This document shows positions 26,326 through 38,326 of a stretch of 64,000 nucleotides of DNA, in pieces. This DNA is from Trochalopteron elliotii (Eukaryota > Chordata > Aves > Passeriformes > Leiothrichidae), in contig JANPWX010000009.1 of assembly GCA_024734555.1 (NCBI GenBank), forward strand, positions 3,786,610 to 3,850,609, in the 5' to 3' direction. The position numbers were made by a program, and so were the translations under genes. The notes beneath the pieces are model-generated. The model made no database searches. It saw only the letters and a program-made list of their open reading frames with translations, and was not told the origin of the DNA. Every line of letters begins with the position of its first letter. Position 1 is the stretch's first letter.

Positions 26326-26933
26326 GTCATTCATCTGCAAAGCAAATAAACAAAACTTGCTGAGGAGCATCAACATTCTTCCCAGTAGGTGAGCAATCAC
26401 ACTGTTACTTGCAGAGGCTACCAGCCACTCACACACAGAGTGAGTGAGCACTGGGGGAATGGATACCTCCCCTGCATGTACTCAGAGGGTTGCTGCTGGT
26501 GAGCTGCACTGCTCCTACCTGGCCATTCCTCTTCCTGCAGCTGTACAGGTGATCTCAGTCTTTGTCAGCCTGGTGTGTGCCCTGAGTGTTATGAAAACAA
26601 ACACCAAGGAGAAAAGGGGAAAGAATTAGAGCAAGTACATCCAACAAAACGACACAGGGCTTCTGATGTATCCTCTACATTGTACTTAACTTCAGAGCGT
26701 TACCTGAGGTGTTTGAGTTAGGGATTTGGAGTAGGGTTTCACATGAAAGCCACAGAGAAGTCTGTGGTCAGAAGAAGGTACAGGGTTGGACCTGGACCTT
26801 TCATCTCCATTAAGGTCAGCGCTTTCTTGCTGGTCCAGCCCTACCTCTGATTTCAGTTAGCACAAGGCTAAGTCCCCAGGTGACATGCTTAGCTTATTCA
26901 CAATGTTACACCATGAAATCAGATTGTAAGCTT

Positions 26934-26950
26934 AAAAAAAAAAAAAAAAA
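26934..26950. repeat. poly(A) tract, 17 A
   Basis: An uninterrupted run of 17 A bases. The DNA upstream (about 26640-26930) has no similarity I recognise, so a retrotransposed origin cannot be shown. Confidence 0.75.
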
Positions 26951-27800
26951 GATACCGAAACTCCTTTTCAAAGAGCAGAACAAGCGAGATGACAGCAGCT
27001 GCAGAATAATACACTTCTTTCAATCAAAAGGTAGGATCCTGGGATGAAGGATGTAGCAGTGGCAGTGGAAAGCTGTGCCGGTGGCAGCAGCCGAGCCCTC
27101 GGGGGCTGTGAGCAGCTGCCGTGCCCTCGGCGCAGGGCACCCCTCACCAACGCTTATCCCGAGGCAGGGATAGGGATATTACATGGCATCTGTCCCTTAG
27201 ATATCTGCAGGCTGCTCCAGCCCTTCTAGGAGGAGAGCTCACTGTTATTGTTTAGACGAAAGAAACATGAAGAATTTGTACAGTGTTTTCTGTCTCCCAG
27301 AACTCATTTGCCATTCTTTTACCCTCGCTGTAACCTGCAGTCCCTATTGTGAGTTGACAGTTTTTCTCAAGAAATGTAAGTGCCATTATAGATTTGCCAT
27401 TCTTTAGCTGCAGCATGATATTTGTTATTAATAGTAGTAGTTTCTTTGTAGTAATAGTAATTCTTTGATGGGTATAATATCTAGGAAAGTGACAGCTCTG
27501 TATGCAGATGAGGCACTTCCATCCAGTTGTAATGTCACTGGAAACAAAGAGTCAGAGCTCTGCAGCTAGAAGACAAGGAGGATAGGAAAAATGGGTGATG
27601 CCAATATGCTGTCCACCACATCTGCTGCTTTTTTGTCTGGTATTAGTAGGAGAAATACTTGCTTGATGCTCTTTGTGTGATTGAATTAGTTTGAGTGGAG
27701 AGAATTATCCTGGCATTATTGTAATGGCACAAAATAAAGGTCATAAGGGAAGGTGAAAGTAAGAACAATTCCAAACAATCTGCAGCATGAGAAAACTTAG

Positions 27801-27861
27801 ATTAGAAACCTTTATTTTTAAAAAAATTAAAATTTTATTTTAAATTAGAAACCTTTATTTT
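27801..27861. repeat. 43-bp spaced direct repeat
   Basis: ATTAGAAACCTTTATTTT appears at 27801 and again at 27844, with A/T-only sequence between the copies and after the second. It looks like an old tandem duplication in AT-rich intron DNA. Confidence 0.8.
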
Positions 27862-28142
27862 AAAAAATACTAGTATTTAAAAGACAGTAAAATGTTTCAC
27901 TGAACTAAACATATGCACAACCATTTAGAACTAAATATTAGTTATAGGTATAGTGAGAAGCAATAGCTCGTGAACTACAACTCTACTGCTTATTCTGGGT
28001 CCCTGTTTCAACTTTCAAATTATGTTTTAGTTAGAAAAATCCACTTCAGTTAACTAGTTGAAGTTAATTAAGTAGTGAATGTACAAAGCTGGCACAGGTT
28101 CTTCAAGGATTGATAGGGATATGTATTCATGCACATACCTGT

Positions 28143-28190
28143 GTTATATGTATGTAATGTATGTACACATATGTATCTGTGTACAATGTA
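28143..28190. repeat. degenerate TATG/TG repeat
   Basis: Irregular units of TATG, TGTA and CATA (for example ATGTATGTAATGTATGTACA) form a decayed microsatellite of about 45 bases. Confidence 0.55.
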
Positions 28191-31100
28191 GCTGTATCTC
28201 TGTACAGTGGAGGGAGAGGCACTGAAATACAGTAGCATGTAAAGGTGGTCATTGTTTTCTCTGGTTCTTGTACATCAGCCCTCCATATCTGTTCCCCACT
28301 GCACACCTATCCTTTTTCTTTGATAGATATCCTTACAGATATTTTTCAGCTCTATGGCCATTAATAAACTGCAATGTGTGCCAGTGTGTTGCACCTACTG
28401 TATGCACATATTTATCCATACTTGTAACCATGAGTAAAGATCAAAATATTTATTAGGGAGTTGCATAACAGGACTACTTGATAAAGCAAATATCAAAAAA
28501 TGCTCAGTGATTCCAGGTAGATTGTCCCGTCCCTTTTGTCAGTGCTTTCTTTCAACCTTTATATATTCCTTTAAAAAGTTGAGTACTTTCCTGAAAGCAT
28601 AGGATTGAAAGAAACCTTTGGATAGACTGAGTCCTGTACTCTGCTACTGTAGGCAATAGCCTAATCTCCTTTGTTATTCTGTCCTGGGAATAGTTAGGTC
28701 TTGTGCTGTCTGCTTGGAAGGTGGAACTATCTCAATAACTTTCAGTAGCATTAGAAATGTAGTATAATTTATCTGGGGAGGGAAAGGCCAGCTATTGCAT
28801 ATGCTCAGTGGAGTTACAAAGCATCACATCCTGTACACCCTGCAAAGATGTCAGCTTCACTTGTAACTGCAGAAATGCTCATGCCAGATACAGGAACGTG
28901 GCTCTTCAGGTGTAGCAAATTGTGCTGTGATCAAACACTGGCATGGAGTATTGTCTGCTCTCTATTGCTGTGGCAGTCCATCTGCAAGCAGATCTCCATA
29001 ACATACATGAAAATGTATGCTGGAGAAGACCTCTATCTTTAGATTATATGCCTCTCTCCAGTAAAATGGATGGAGGATCAGAGATTTAAAAAAATGAGTC
29101 ACTGTGACTCACTACAGTATATCTATAATAAAGTCTGTCTAAATTTGGTAAGGAACTCTAGGAACTAATTGCCCTAGTTACTTACCCCTTTTATTTTTTT
29201 GTAGATGTTTGTCCCTTGCTTCTCTAGCAATTACGTACTGTATGTACAGAAATAAGATTTCAGTACTGACTGTTGTGTGCTATCCTAGATTAAGGACTTC
29301 TGCTCTTGCAAAACTGATTGGTGTCATATTTTCAATTATCTCCTTCAAAAATTGTAGTGAAATTAGGAATAAGAAAAGCTCTCCAAATGGTTTGGATTTT
29401 ACAGGTCTTGTATTGTGCTAGAAAATGTGAAAAAATTATTTAAAGTGTCAATAGCATGTAATAAATTTAGATTACCAAACCTGGCTTCTGTTGGGAAGAG
29501 ATCACATTTACTATAAATCACACATTTGCAATTCCAAAATTGCAGTTACTCAGAATTTCATGTCTAAAATCTTAAATAGATAATAACATTGTTAGCAGCA
29601 TTAAAATATGCAGTCAGTTCTTTGGTAGAGTTTCTAGCACATTTAGGATTAATTAAATTTAATTCCTAGACATCAAGTTGGCAATTAAACCAGAGATGTT
29701 AGAAGGTCCTGAATGCTGAACTTTTGAAACAAATTTTTTACCACTATTCCTTGTATAAAAAGGACGTCAAAGACTGACTCAAAAGCTCACAGCTTTGTGG
29801 AAAGCATCCTTTTTAGAGGCAAATCTTATCCTGTGTGAGACAGGGGTTTAGAGGCTGATTAATACCTGTAATACGTTTTTTTTTCAGGAGTAGAACGACC
29901 ATAATTTGTATTTATTAATAGAGTTTAAAAAATCCCACAACCAACCAACAAACAAACTAAAATAATTGGGCAATATAGAAAAGCTGTATGGACCACAAAT
30001 GGTCCAGAGACAACTTACTTTTGTGTACCAACATTCTTGCTCTTTTGAGTAGAAGATAAAACAGTTCAGACCTTCAGTACCTGTGTGAAGATGCTAAGTG
30101 GGAAGCAGAGGACCATAAAGGCAGAAGTAAAAATGGGTCCTCTGTGAGTTGAAGCTGTTAGTGAAAGTAATGATATCTTTGCATTTATGGGTTAGCAGTA
30201 AAATTCCTCTTTGTAGAGGGATAATTCAAGCTCATGCGTTATTTAAGTGTGCTATCAATGGGACATGTTTTCATATGCTTTACGTTTGAGCCAACATAAA
30301 AGCCAAAAGTCATCTTAATACTTAGGGCAATCCTTCCTTTCTTTGTCTCTTCTTCAGCATGTTAAGTGTCTAAAATGAAATTGGAAATATTCAAAGCAGT
30401 TGTGGACTTAGCATCTTTAGTCAGATGTTAAATGTAAATTACAGCATCATCTTTAAAATGACCTCGTAAAATAACATTTGCTTCGTGTTTAAATGAGTTG
30501 AATTTTCAAATTACAAATTTGCTTCCTTATGAGGCTGTTATCAGAAGGCATAGAAGAATCACTGTCTCGCTTTCATTTCTGATTATAAAGCAATAAGTTT
30601 CTTTTGGAAGTTACTAATTTGTATCTAATTGAGATGGATAGAGGTTCTAGTTAATCTTGTTTACATTCAAATGTACTCTTGGATGTTTTATCAAATCTAA
30701 ACAGAAGACAGGTTGCACAGAACCTGAATTAAAATACTGAAGTTTTAACAAGATTCCTATTTAAAATAGAAAAGAAACAAAACAACAAAGTAACTGTTGT
30801 CACTTTGCCCATAATTCATATTACAAAGTCAACTTGTGTGTCTAATCTCTAAAATTGTGCATTTATCTCAAATCTTTGCCAGACTAAACAGGGCACTTTT
30901 AAGACGAGTAGTAGCATTCTTAATGGTGTTAGCTAAAGCATTCATGTTGCTTGAACAACTAGTTCTCCTTTTTTTCCTAAATTTTGTCTAGTTATTCATT
31001 CTGGTATGATGCAGAATTCATTTGGTATGATCTGTGAAATCTGAACAGTATCTAAGTGTTTAAAGGTCGGTGTTTTAGTGGTGACAAGCACCTTCCACTC

Positions 31101-32977
31101 ATTAATGGTCATCATTAGCCTTAGCAGCTCCCAGCTTTTTAAAGATGGAGATTTTTTTGATGTTATCTTGAGTTTTTCTTCACTTCTTTCATAATACTGT
31201 TAGGTATTGCTGGCAAGTACACTTATATCATTGCTGCATTTTGCCTCAGGGTGAATGAAATTATGACTCTGTACATTGGATTTATACAAAAATGAAAACA
31301 AAATCTTGAGAAATCTGTGCTATTCTTGTTTAGGTGGAAGGGACAGAGTGAAACCTCCAACAAAATACATCTACTTGCATTGCTATAATGGAGTATTTTA
31401 TTTACTGCTCTTCCAACATAAGAATTTTTTTTAAGAGCTGAGTGTGATATAATCCATCTAGGGGCGTGGTATAATTTGCCCAACTGGAAACAGGACTGGT
31501 GACTTAGAGTGCAGCTGCAGGGTTATATTAAGTAGAAGCCAGTGTTCTTCTGCACAATCTCAAATGGGATTCTTCTAAGCTGTGTAACAACAGGGAGGTG
31601 ATTTGTCATAGTCGCTTCTCTCCATAATCTTTACATGTGAAGAAAGAAATGGTTTTCCTGTGGTTGTTTAATGGTTCAAGGGTTGATGCTTTGGGCTGGT
31701 GTGCTCCACTGATAGACACGTTCTTAAGTTGTGACCTTGACGCTCTGAGTAAGTGTACCACTCACTAAATAAGTGTAAGATCATCCCTCAGCTGTCAAGT
31801 TTAGGTTTTAGCTATGCATATTTATATACTAGTTCTGAAAATGACTGCTGATTTCCTAGTGAAGTGGGAAGGGTCTGTCCACTTAGAGCTCATCTTGGGA
31901 CTGGTATCTTTAGGAGGATCAGTCTGTCTCTGTAAACAGCAAAATATATTTCAGGAAATTTTGCCTGTTGATTAATTATCTATTTAGTTTTATGAAAAAG
32001 TGTCATTACAGCTAGATGTTTGTTAAGTAGTTGAAATAACACACTACTAATTGCGTATTTAATATATGTTTACTTTGTTTGCATACTCTCTATCTCACTA
32101 AAATAGCTGGGAGAGGGAATTTACCTGTGTGTGAATGTAAGTGTCCCATATCTATCTGCATGTTTTTGAAATAAAGCTGATTTGGAAAAAAAGGTTTTAA
32201 AGAAAAAGTCACTAACAGAAGGTAAATTGTTTTACTGCTGATTTTTGCTTCAGGCACTAGGATGACATGCTTTTTTCAGTTTTATACTGAGGTCTCGAGA
32301 GATACTGTATTTGTTAAATTGTTATTAATTAAAAATGAGAGAGTGATTTGGTAGGCTTAGACTTGATTAGATTGTCCAGAAAAGCTCAGATAGCTCTAAT
32401 GTGGAGAGAAGAATCTAAAGCTGCTTTGTATTCCTTCTGCACTCAGTAGCATAGCAACTTTCCTATGAAATTCTTACTTTTTTAATAATTTGAGACTCTC
32501 AGGGGTTGTTTTGAATATGAGTATTCAATCTGAGTATTTAGATTGTGTGCAGAGCATGCCACTTTATCTGAAGTCAGCAAGAGGTGATGATTTGATGAAG
32601 AGTCTCACAGTCTCTGAGATTACAGTGGGGGAATCATTTGAGGGAGTGTTGGATAATCTGTGCAGGGCTTCCTGTTTGCACCTTCTATAATGGAGTCCTG
32701 TGTTCCAGTGTTCCCTGTGATTTTACTGAAAGTGTGCAGTGCCTTCCAAAAAGGCCTGACGGTGAGAGATTGTGCATTTCCTGACAACCATGACAAAACG
32801 ATTCCAGCTGTTCTTGAGAGGTGCCGAGTGCTGGGCCAAAAATTGCTATTTTGTGCATCTTTAGGGTTTAAATGTGATGATATTTATTTGGCAGTGTTGT
32901 TTAACTGGTTCTTGTTAAATAGCTGTTAGGACAACATGCACTTTCAGTAATGCTGTTTTTGTTTGTAATCTTCTAAG

Positions 32978-33106
32978 GTTGTGCTGGTGAGATGGAATGA
33001 ACCATTCCAGAAATTAGCAACCTGCGATGCGGATGGAGGAATATTTGTTTGGATACAATACGAAGGCAGATGGTCTGTGGAGCTTGTCAACGATCGTGGG
33101 GCACAG
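32978..33106 (+). CDS. TULP4: TULP4 coding exon, WD40 region (first in window)
   Basis: 129 bases, 43 codons, phase 0 at both ends. The product begins V-V-L-V-R-W-N-E-P-F-Q-K-L-A-T-C-D and continues D-G-G-I-F-V-W-I-Q-Y-E-G-R-W-S-V-E-L. This is a WD40 blade whose F-V-W-I takes the place of the usual W-D ending. I recognise it as TULP4, about residues 85-127 of the human protein by recollection. The start is set by acceptor TTCTAAG behind a T-rich tract. The end is set by CAG followed by GTTGGT, a donor with an unusual T at +3. If the downstream intron were kept, the frame would run 42 more codons and stop at 33232. WD40 blades in this part of the protein are expected to form the substrate-binding propeller. 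Confidence 0.95.
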
Positions 33107-33423
33107 GTTGGTATGCATGTTTTCTCTGCAGTCAAGAGTGATCAGGTCCTGAGAGGCCAAATGAAAAGGACAAGGAATGGTACTTTATACCTTTCAAAAA
33201 GAACAGGAGAAAATGAAGCATTTCTTTATTGAAAGGAATGTGCAAGAATTGTCACAAAGGCACTTGGCAAGCACAGTGCTTTCTCCAGTAGGCATGACAT
33301 CAGTGCTTCAGCTGGGCTAATAGTTGGCCTGTCTCATTCTGTGCACTGCTGCCTTTTAATAAAACTGTTAAAAAAAATCCTACATGGCCCATATATCTAT
33401 TTTCTTGTCTTTGATGTGTTAAG
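33107..33423 (+). other. TULP4: short TULP4 intron (317 bases)
   Basis: It begins GTTGGTATG and ends GTGTTAAG. It is very short next to the 16.7-kb intron that follows. I see no repeat or RNA gene in it. The weak donor and an acceptor lacking the usual pyrimidine before AG suggest that splicing may depend on exon definition. Confidence 0.9.
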
Positions 33424-33585
33424 GTGAGCGACTTTACATGGAGCCATGATGGGACTCAGGCACTTATTTCCTACAGAGACGGATTTGTGCTGGTTGGTTC
33501 AGTCAGTGGACAAAGACACTGGTCTTCAGAAATAAACTTGGAGAGTCAGATCACCTGTGGCATATGGACTCCAGATGACCAACAG
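33424..33585 (+). CDS. TULP4: TULP4 coding exon, WD40 region (second in window)
   Basis: 162 bases, 54 codons, phase 0 at both ends, so skipping keeps the frame. The product starts V-S-D-F-T-W-S-H-D-G-T-Q-A-L-I-S-Y, a classic WD40 strand pattern. It continues D-G-F-V-L-V-G-S-V-S-G-Q-R-H-W and ends T-P-D-D-Q-Q. It corresponds to roughly residues 128-181 of TULP4. The acceptor is GTTAAG and the donor is CAG followed by GTAATG. The exon itself opens with GTGAGC, so its 5' border also reads as a consensus donor (see findings). The protein sequence looks complete, with no frameshift. Confidence 0.95.
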
Positions 33586-34534
33586 GTAATGAAAATGGGG
33601 CATTTAGGGGTGTCAGTTGGGTAGCACTGGTATGCTATAGAATATACTTCTTAAAAAGTTGCCAAGTAAAATGGTCACTTGGTAAGATCAGTTTCCATCA
33701 AAACTGCTGCTCCCACTGATAATGAAAACTTAATTAATCCTTTTGTTCTTTTTAGGCGAGTATGATAGTGTACCGAGTTCCCTATCATCACTATTCACCC
33801 TGATTCACACACAGTCTTATTCAAAGTTAGTTGTTTGAGACAGGAATCTGTTAATTGTACCCTTAATTTGTTGTTACAGCTATCTTATAAATGTATTTGA
33901 GCAGAGATACAGCCTGGACTATTAAGCATCTGACTGGTCATTTTTCTGTAGATTTGTCCAGTCTGCACTTGCAGCAAGAGCAGTTCCAGCAGCAGATACA
34001 GTTATATCTTGCATTCACATAAGCAAATATATGTAACTGAATGTTGAAGAAATGTCTCAACCTTATGCAAATAAAATTTAAAAGAATAAATTTTGCTGAG
34101 CTTTGAAAAAGCCAGTTAAAAAAATCTTCTTTACCATTTTTCAGAAGGATTACATGATAGTGGACACAGCACCATTTACAGTATGGCTGGAGCTGGGGCA
34201 CTGGTTTCATTTGCAGGATTTACGCTGGCCTTTCACTGCTCAGCTGACTGGATTGGTCTTTCCTTCCACATGCTTGCTGTCGCTGTGGTTGTGTATGTGT
34301 TTATAATTTAGTACTGAAGGAAATGATGGGTGTAGAATAGTGCAAAAAAGAACCCTGTTAGGATCACAGCTGGATTGTGATCCTTCCTTCATTTTACATT
34401 GCCATGGAAAGATGCTGGTTCAAGACTCAAGGTACCACTGAATTTAGAATACTATAAATTCATCCAAGGTAGAGTTATTTTGGGAGTTGCTAGTGGAATA
34501 TAATAGCACTAATAATATACATTTCTGCAGCAGT

Positions 34535-34765
34535 ATCTAATAATTTTAGAGTACTCTGCAAAGAATAATGAATTAATTATTGCAACACTGCTTTTTAAAG
34601 CCAGGGAGTCTGCCTGCCTCTTTTTGAATCTAGGGAAATGTAAATCTTGACAATAAATAATTTACTTGAGATCAAGAGGAAGAGACAAGCAGCAGAAGTA
34701 GGAGGGGAAGCTAAGATCTAATAGCTCTCAGTCCTATGTTTTAAACATGAGGCTACCCCACTTGC
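34535..34765 (+). mobile_element. ancient SINE relic (MIR-like)
   Basis: The second half follows a widespread amniote SINE tail. TTACTTGAGATCAAGAGGAA parallels the familiar GACTTGCCCAAGGTCACACAG segment. Next comes a GCAGCAGAAGTAGGAGGGGA piece, then GCTAAGATCTAATAGCTCTC and AGTCCTATGTTTTAAACATG before AGGCTACCC. The upstream part (TACTCTGCAAAGAATAATGA) parallels the CTTTACAAACATTAATTAA segment of the same element. Divergence is high. The exact family (MIR-type versus another CORE or amniote SINE) is not resolved. Confidence 0.55.
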
Positions 34766-37700
34766 ATGATGCTCGGTTGTTGCTACTGTATTTAGAAATA
34801 TCTTCACTTGAGTGTTTAATTTGGAGTGGCTGACTGCCTTTAATTCAGTTTAGCCAATATGTTTGTACTCTAATCTGGATGCTCCAGAAGTGGTTATTCC
34901 AGGAAACAAACACTCGTTCAGCGTCCAGATAAATGCTTTTGAACATAATGGCCAATTCCAGCTATGTGAAAATGACTTGCTTGACTTACAGACTCTGCTG
35001 CTGACAAACTCACTGAAATAGAGACCCAAACCAGCCATGAGCTTGATGTTGCTCTGCACAGTTCTCTCTAACTATGTGGTTTGCAGGGGTTTGCATGTTA
35101 AGTGATGATGGATCTTCAGACTGCTCTCCAGAGCTGGTGGAAAGAAGCAAGCTTCTAAAATATATTTAGATGTTCTTGCCTCTGGAGGCACGAGGAAACA
35201 TGAATCACAGAGGTGCTGGGTGAGAGACTATGCTCAGTTCAAACTAAAAATAGCAAATGGGGAGGAAGGACGTTGCATACATTCCACATCAGTAAGTGTT
35301 TATGGAAATGGATACCCTTACTAGCTTATTGCCTTACCTCAATTTTCTCCTGATTAGTATATGTGCAAATGAGAACAGAATACTATTCTAGTCTACAGTA
35401 GCTTCAGCATCTTCCCTATTCCTTAATGTACACTGATTGTCAGTACAGTGACTGAAAGATAAATGTTGACATTTAAATTTAGATTTTTCTACTGTTCTTT
35501 TTTGTTACCCCTCTGGCACCATGAAGGTTGCTATTGAAAATATTCCTGGAAAGTATTGCACTCCACGGTCCCATGACCTTTAACACAATTATCTTTAAAA
35601 TTTACATTTCCAGGGGGATTATATTGTTCAGTATAACTTTTCTACTGCCCTGGTGGAAATTTGCTCAATATAGTCTGTCTGTTCACCTCACTCTTCAGTT
35701 CTCTTAACTTTCTTCTTCACTCCCTTCTGCATGCATCCTGCTGGTTTGTCCTGTCTCTACCTTTTCTCCTGTATATTCATCACCAGTAGGCTGTCACTTT
35801 TGTCACACCTTGCTATGGATAGCTCTGCAAGAGGAGGGTATATTCCTACTACCACCTTTCTCCTGCAGACAAGGAAAGGTTGGAGCTGCAATATTGTCAC
35901 TATCATCTTGTTTGACAGTGTGTGTGGCCTCTGGGTTTGTGTCCTTACTGTGCTTGAAGTAAAGCACCTTTGACATAGTGGCTAATATGTAGAGATGCGG
36001 TGAGAGCTAGAGAGGTGGCTAGGGTGGACTACAGTCTGCTGAAATTGAGCATATAATTGTATCTTTTAATTGATTTGGTATATACTCTGCCCTGATTAAG
36101 TTATTGGCTGGTTTTGTTAGTATTAGCCAAAATTGTTCTGCATTTTCTTTTAGTAAGAGAATGTTATCATTCTTCTTGTGGCTCAGTTGTTTTTCTGGTT
36201 TTTTGAGCTCTCCTTGTTTGTTGGAGACAAACGTATTTTGGGTCACGTGGTTGACTGCAGTGCTTTTTCTCAGCATCATCTCTCTCAGATGAACTTCTCA
36301 CGAAGGTCATTGGCAGATTTCTGCTATAGTTCACACCCAGATCTTGAGTATGGACTTTGAGCTGTGGGCTTCTTCAGCTGATGCAATACTTAGGCCTTCT
36401 GAATGTGATCCTGCATCTTTATTTTAGAGGACTAGAAGTCAATTTTCTCACTTCACTGTGTGTCTGTAGGCCTGCTCATTCAGGCATTTCCTCCTCCTGT
36501 ACCCTGTAACCCAGAGCACACATCTGACCAAGACAGAGCCCCACTGGGCTCCTGGTGATGTACAAATGGAAGATTTTGTAAGACTTGGCTGTCTGTCTCT
36601 CAGGCAGAGTGCCATAGTGCCATGTTTGTGTTAGACTTGGATGGATGGGATTACTCAGGAGTGGGGCTTTCCTTGCAGTTTTTAAATGGTTTTTTTTATG
36701 GGCAACAAGAAGCTGTAGGAGTCATGTGGAGTATTTTTCTGGTGAGCAGGCTCACCTGTGATCATTTAGAGATGAAAAGTATATTTGAAATGAAAAACAA
36801 ATTTGAAATATCAGAGAATGCTGTATCCTGTCATGAGACAGTTCTGCAGCATTGTCCCGTGCTTGTTTTCAAAGAGGGAGTGTACATGCCAAGCAGATTG
36901 AGGATTTCATAAGTGAGAAAAGCTTGACTTTTGTCTAACCAAAGGGTTTATTTTTAATTATAGATGCAATGTCAATAAGTAATTGAGGATTTTTCCTAAA
37001 CCCACAAATCATACAAAACATCTTTCCAGTGCTTTGTCTCCCTTCCTGTGTGTTTGCTGAGCTTGCAGTGACATTTTTTATCAACTTCCACTCCCCTCAG
37101 GGCACCCTTTCCCTCACCTGCTCCCTATATTTTACCCATGAAAGAGGTTATCTCTCTTTATGATGGAGAAAGACATTGTCAGAGAACTGGTTGAGAACTG
37201 TAGAGGGTCTGATTATCCCTTTGTTTATAGCAATATAATATAACTCCTTGAACTTCCCTGGGATTGTTTGTTCTGTTGCTGTTTCTGTGTATGAAAAGGG
37301 AAATCACTCTCCAATAGAGGAAACCCTCAATGAAAATGAATTAATATATTTTAATTCCTAGATATCCCAGGAGGTGCTAGTAACCTATATTTGTTCCCTG
37401 TATCTCTGCTAGCACAAATTATTAGACTTTCCTGACAGCTCTAAGTGCCCGTTTCTGGTTTTCCCCCCTTCCCTTTTCCTGTTGTAAGCTTTCATTTGTG
37501 GAAATTCAGGGATGGGACAGGATTCTGTTTACATGACAGGTATAAGTATACATGTGAACTTTGCCAGCATGCTTCCTTCTGTTTGCTTTGAAAGCAAGTG
37601 TATAACCAGGTAGGCTAATTTGGTTTGCATCCTGCTGGGTACAACATTAACTGTTGTATGCGGTCCCATTGCCATGCAACATGCCCAAGTACTAAAAATG

Positions 37701-38326
37701 TGTAAATACAGGCCCCGAGGTTCAGCCTGGTCTGTGCCTAATCAGACAAAATTATGCTCTTGGTGAAACAGAAAAGCAGCACCGTGTTAGGAACAGATAC
37801 CCAGTGCACTGAAGGGTCTTATGATGCACTGGAAGAAAAAAGTGAGAGCAGCAGCAGATAATTTGCATTGTATGAAACACAGCGCAGGAGCTCTGTATGT
37901 TGTTTTTTCAGAAGTCTCTTGAAGCTTGCAGTAGCTGTGCAGGGAGGCAGTTTCTAAGCTGTTACTCACTCCTGCTCCCAGCACTTGCCATCCTATTCCC
38001 ATGGCAACCACAGAGACGCTTCAGCATCTTTTTTCTGTGACAAGCAGGAGGCAGGGGCGGGCTTCAGCTCCTTCCCCTGCCTGCAGTGCATCAGGGCGGA
38101 GCCCGGGGCCCAGAGCGAAGCTCCACGTGAAGAAGGGGATGCGTGTTCTTCCTGGGCCCAGCAGGAGAGCTGGGTGGGATCCCTGTGCTAGCACAGCACG
38201 TGTGCCATACATGTCCCTGAATAGGATCAGCACCGTGCTGTGCCCAGCAGCTGCTGTGTGGTAGCCACAGCTCTCACGGGAGGGAGGAGCTGGTGAGCAA
38301 GAAGTGCTGTCAAATGGTTAATAGCG

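Larger units (their letters stand above)
1..32977 (+). other. TULP4: TULP4 upstream intron
   Basis: This stretch contains no exon I can recognise. It ends at the acceptor TTCTAAG before the first exon seen here, behind a T-rich tract. It is AT-rich and holds the repeats listed separately. The many short open frames are of the size expected by chance in DNA of this composition. The coding exon that should precede (about 84 residues ending just before the V-V-L-V-R-W start) is not visible, so it lies upstream. Unrecognised non-coding exons or enhancers inside this interval cannot be excluded. Confidence 0.8.

Noticed and set aside
1..32977. Search for the TULP4 start-codon exon
   Set aside because: No frame with the expected N-terminal WD40 text was found, and an exon of about 84 codons should be visible, so it is placed upstream of the window.
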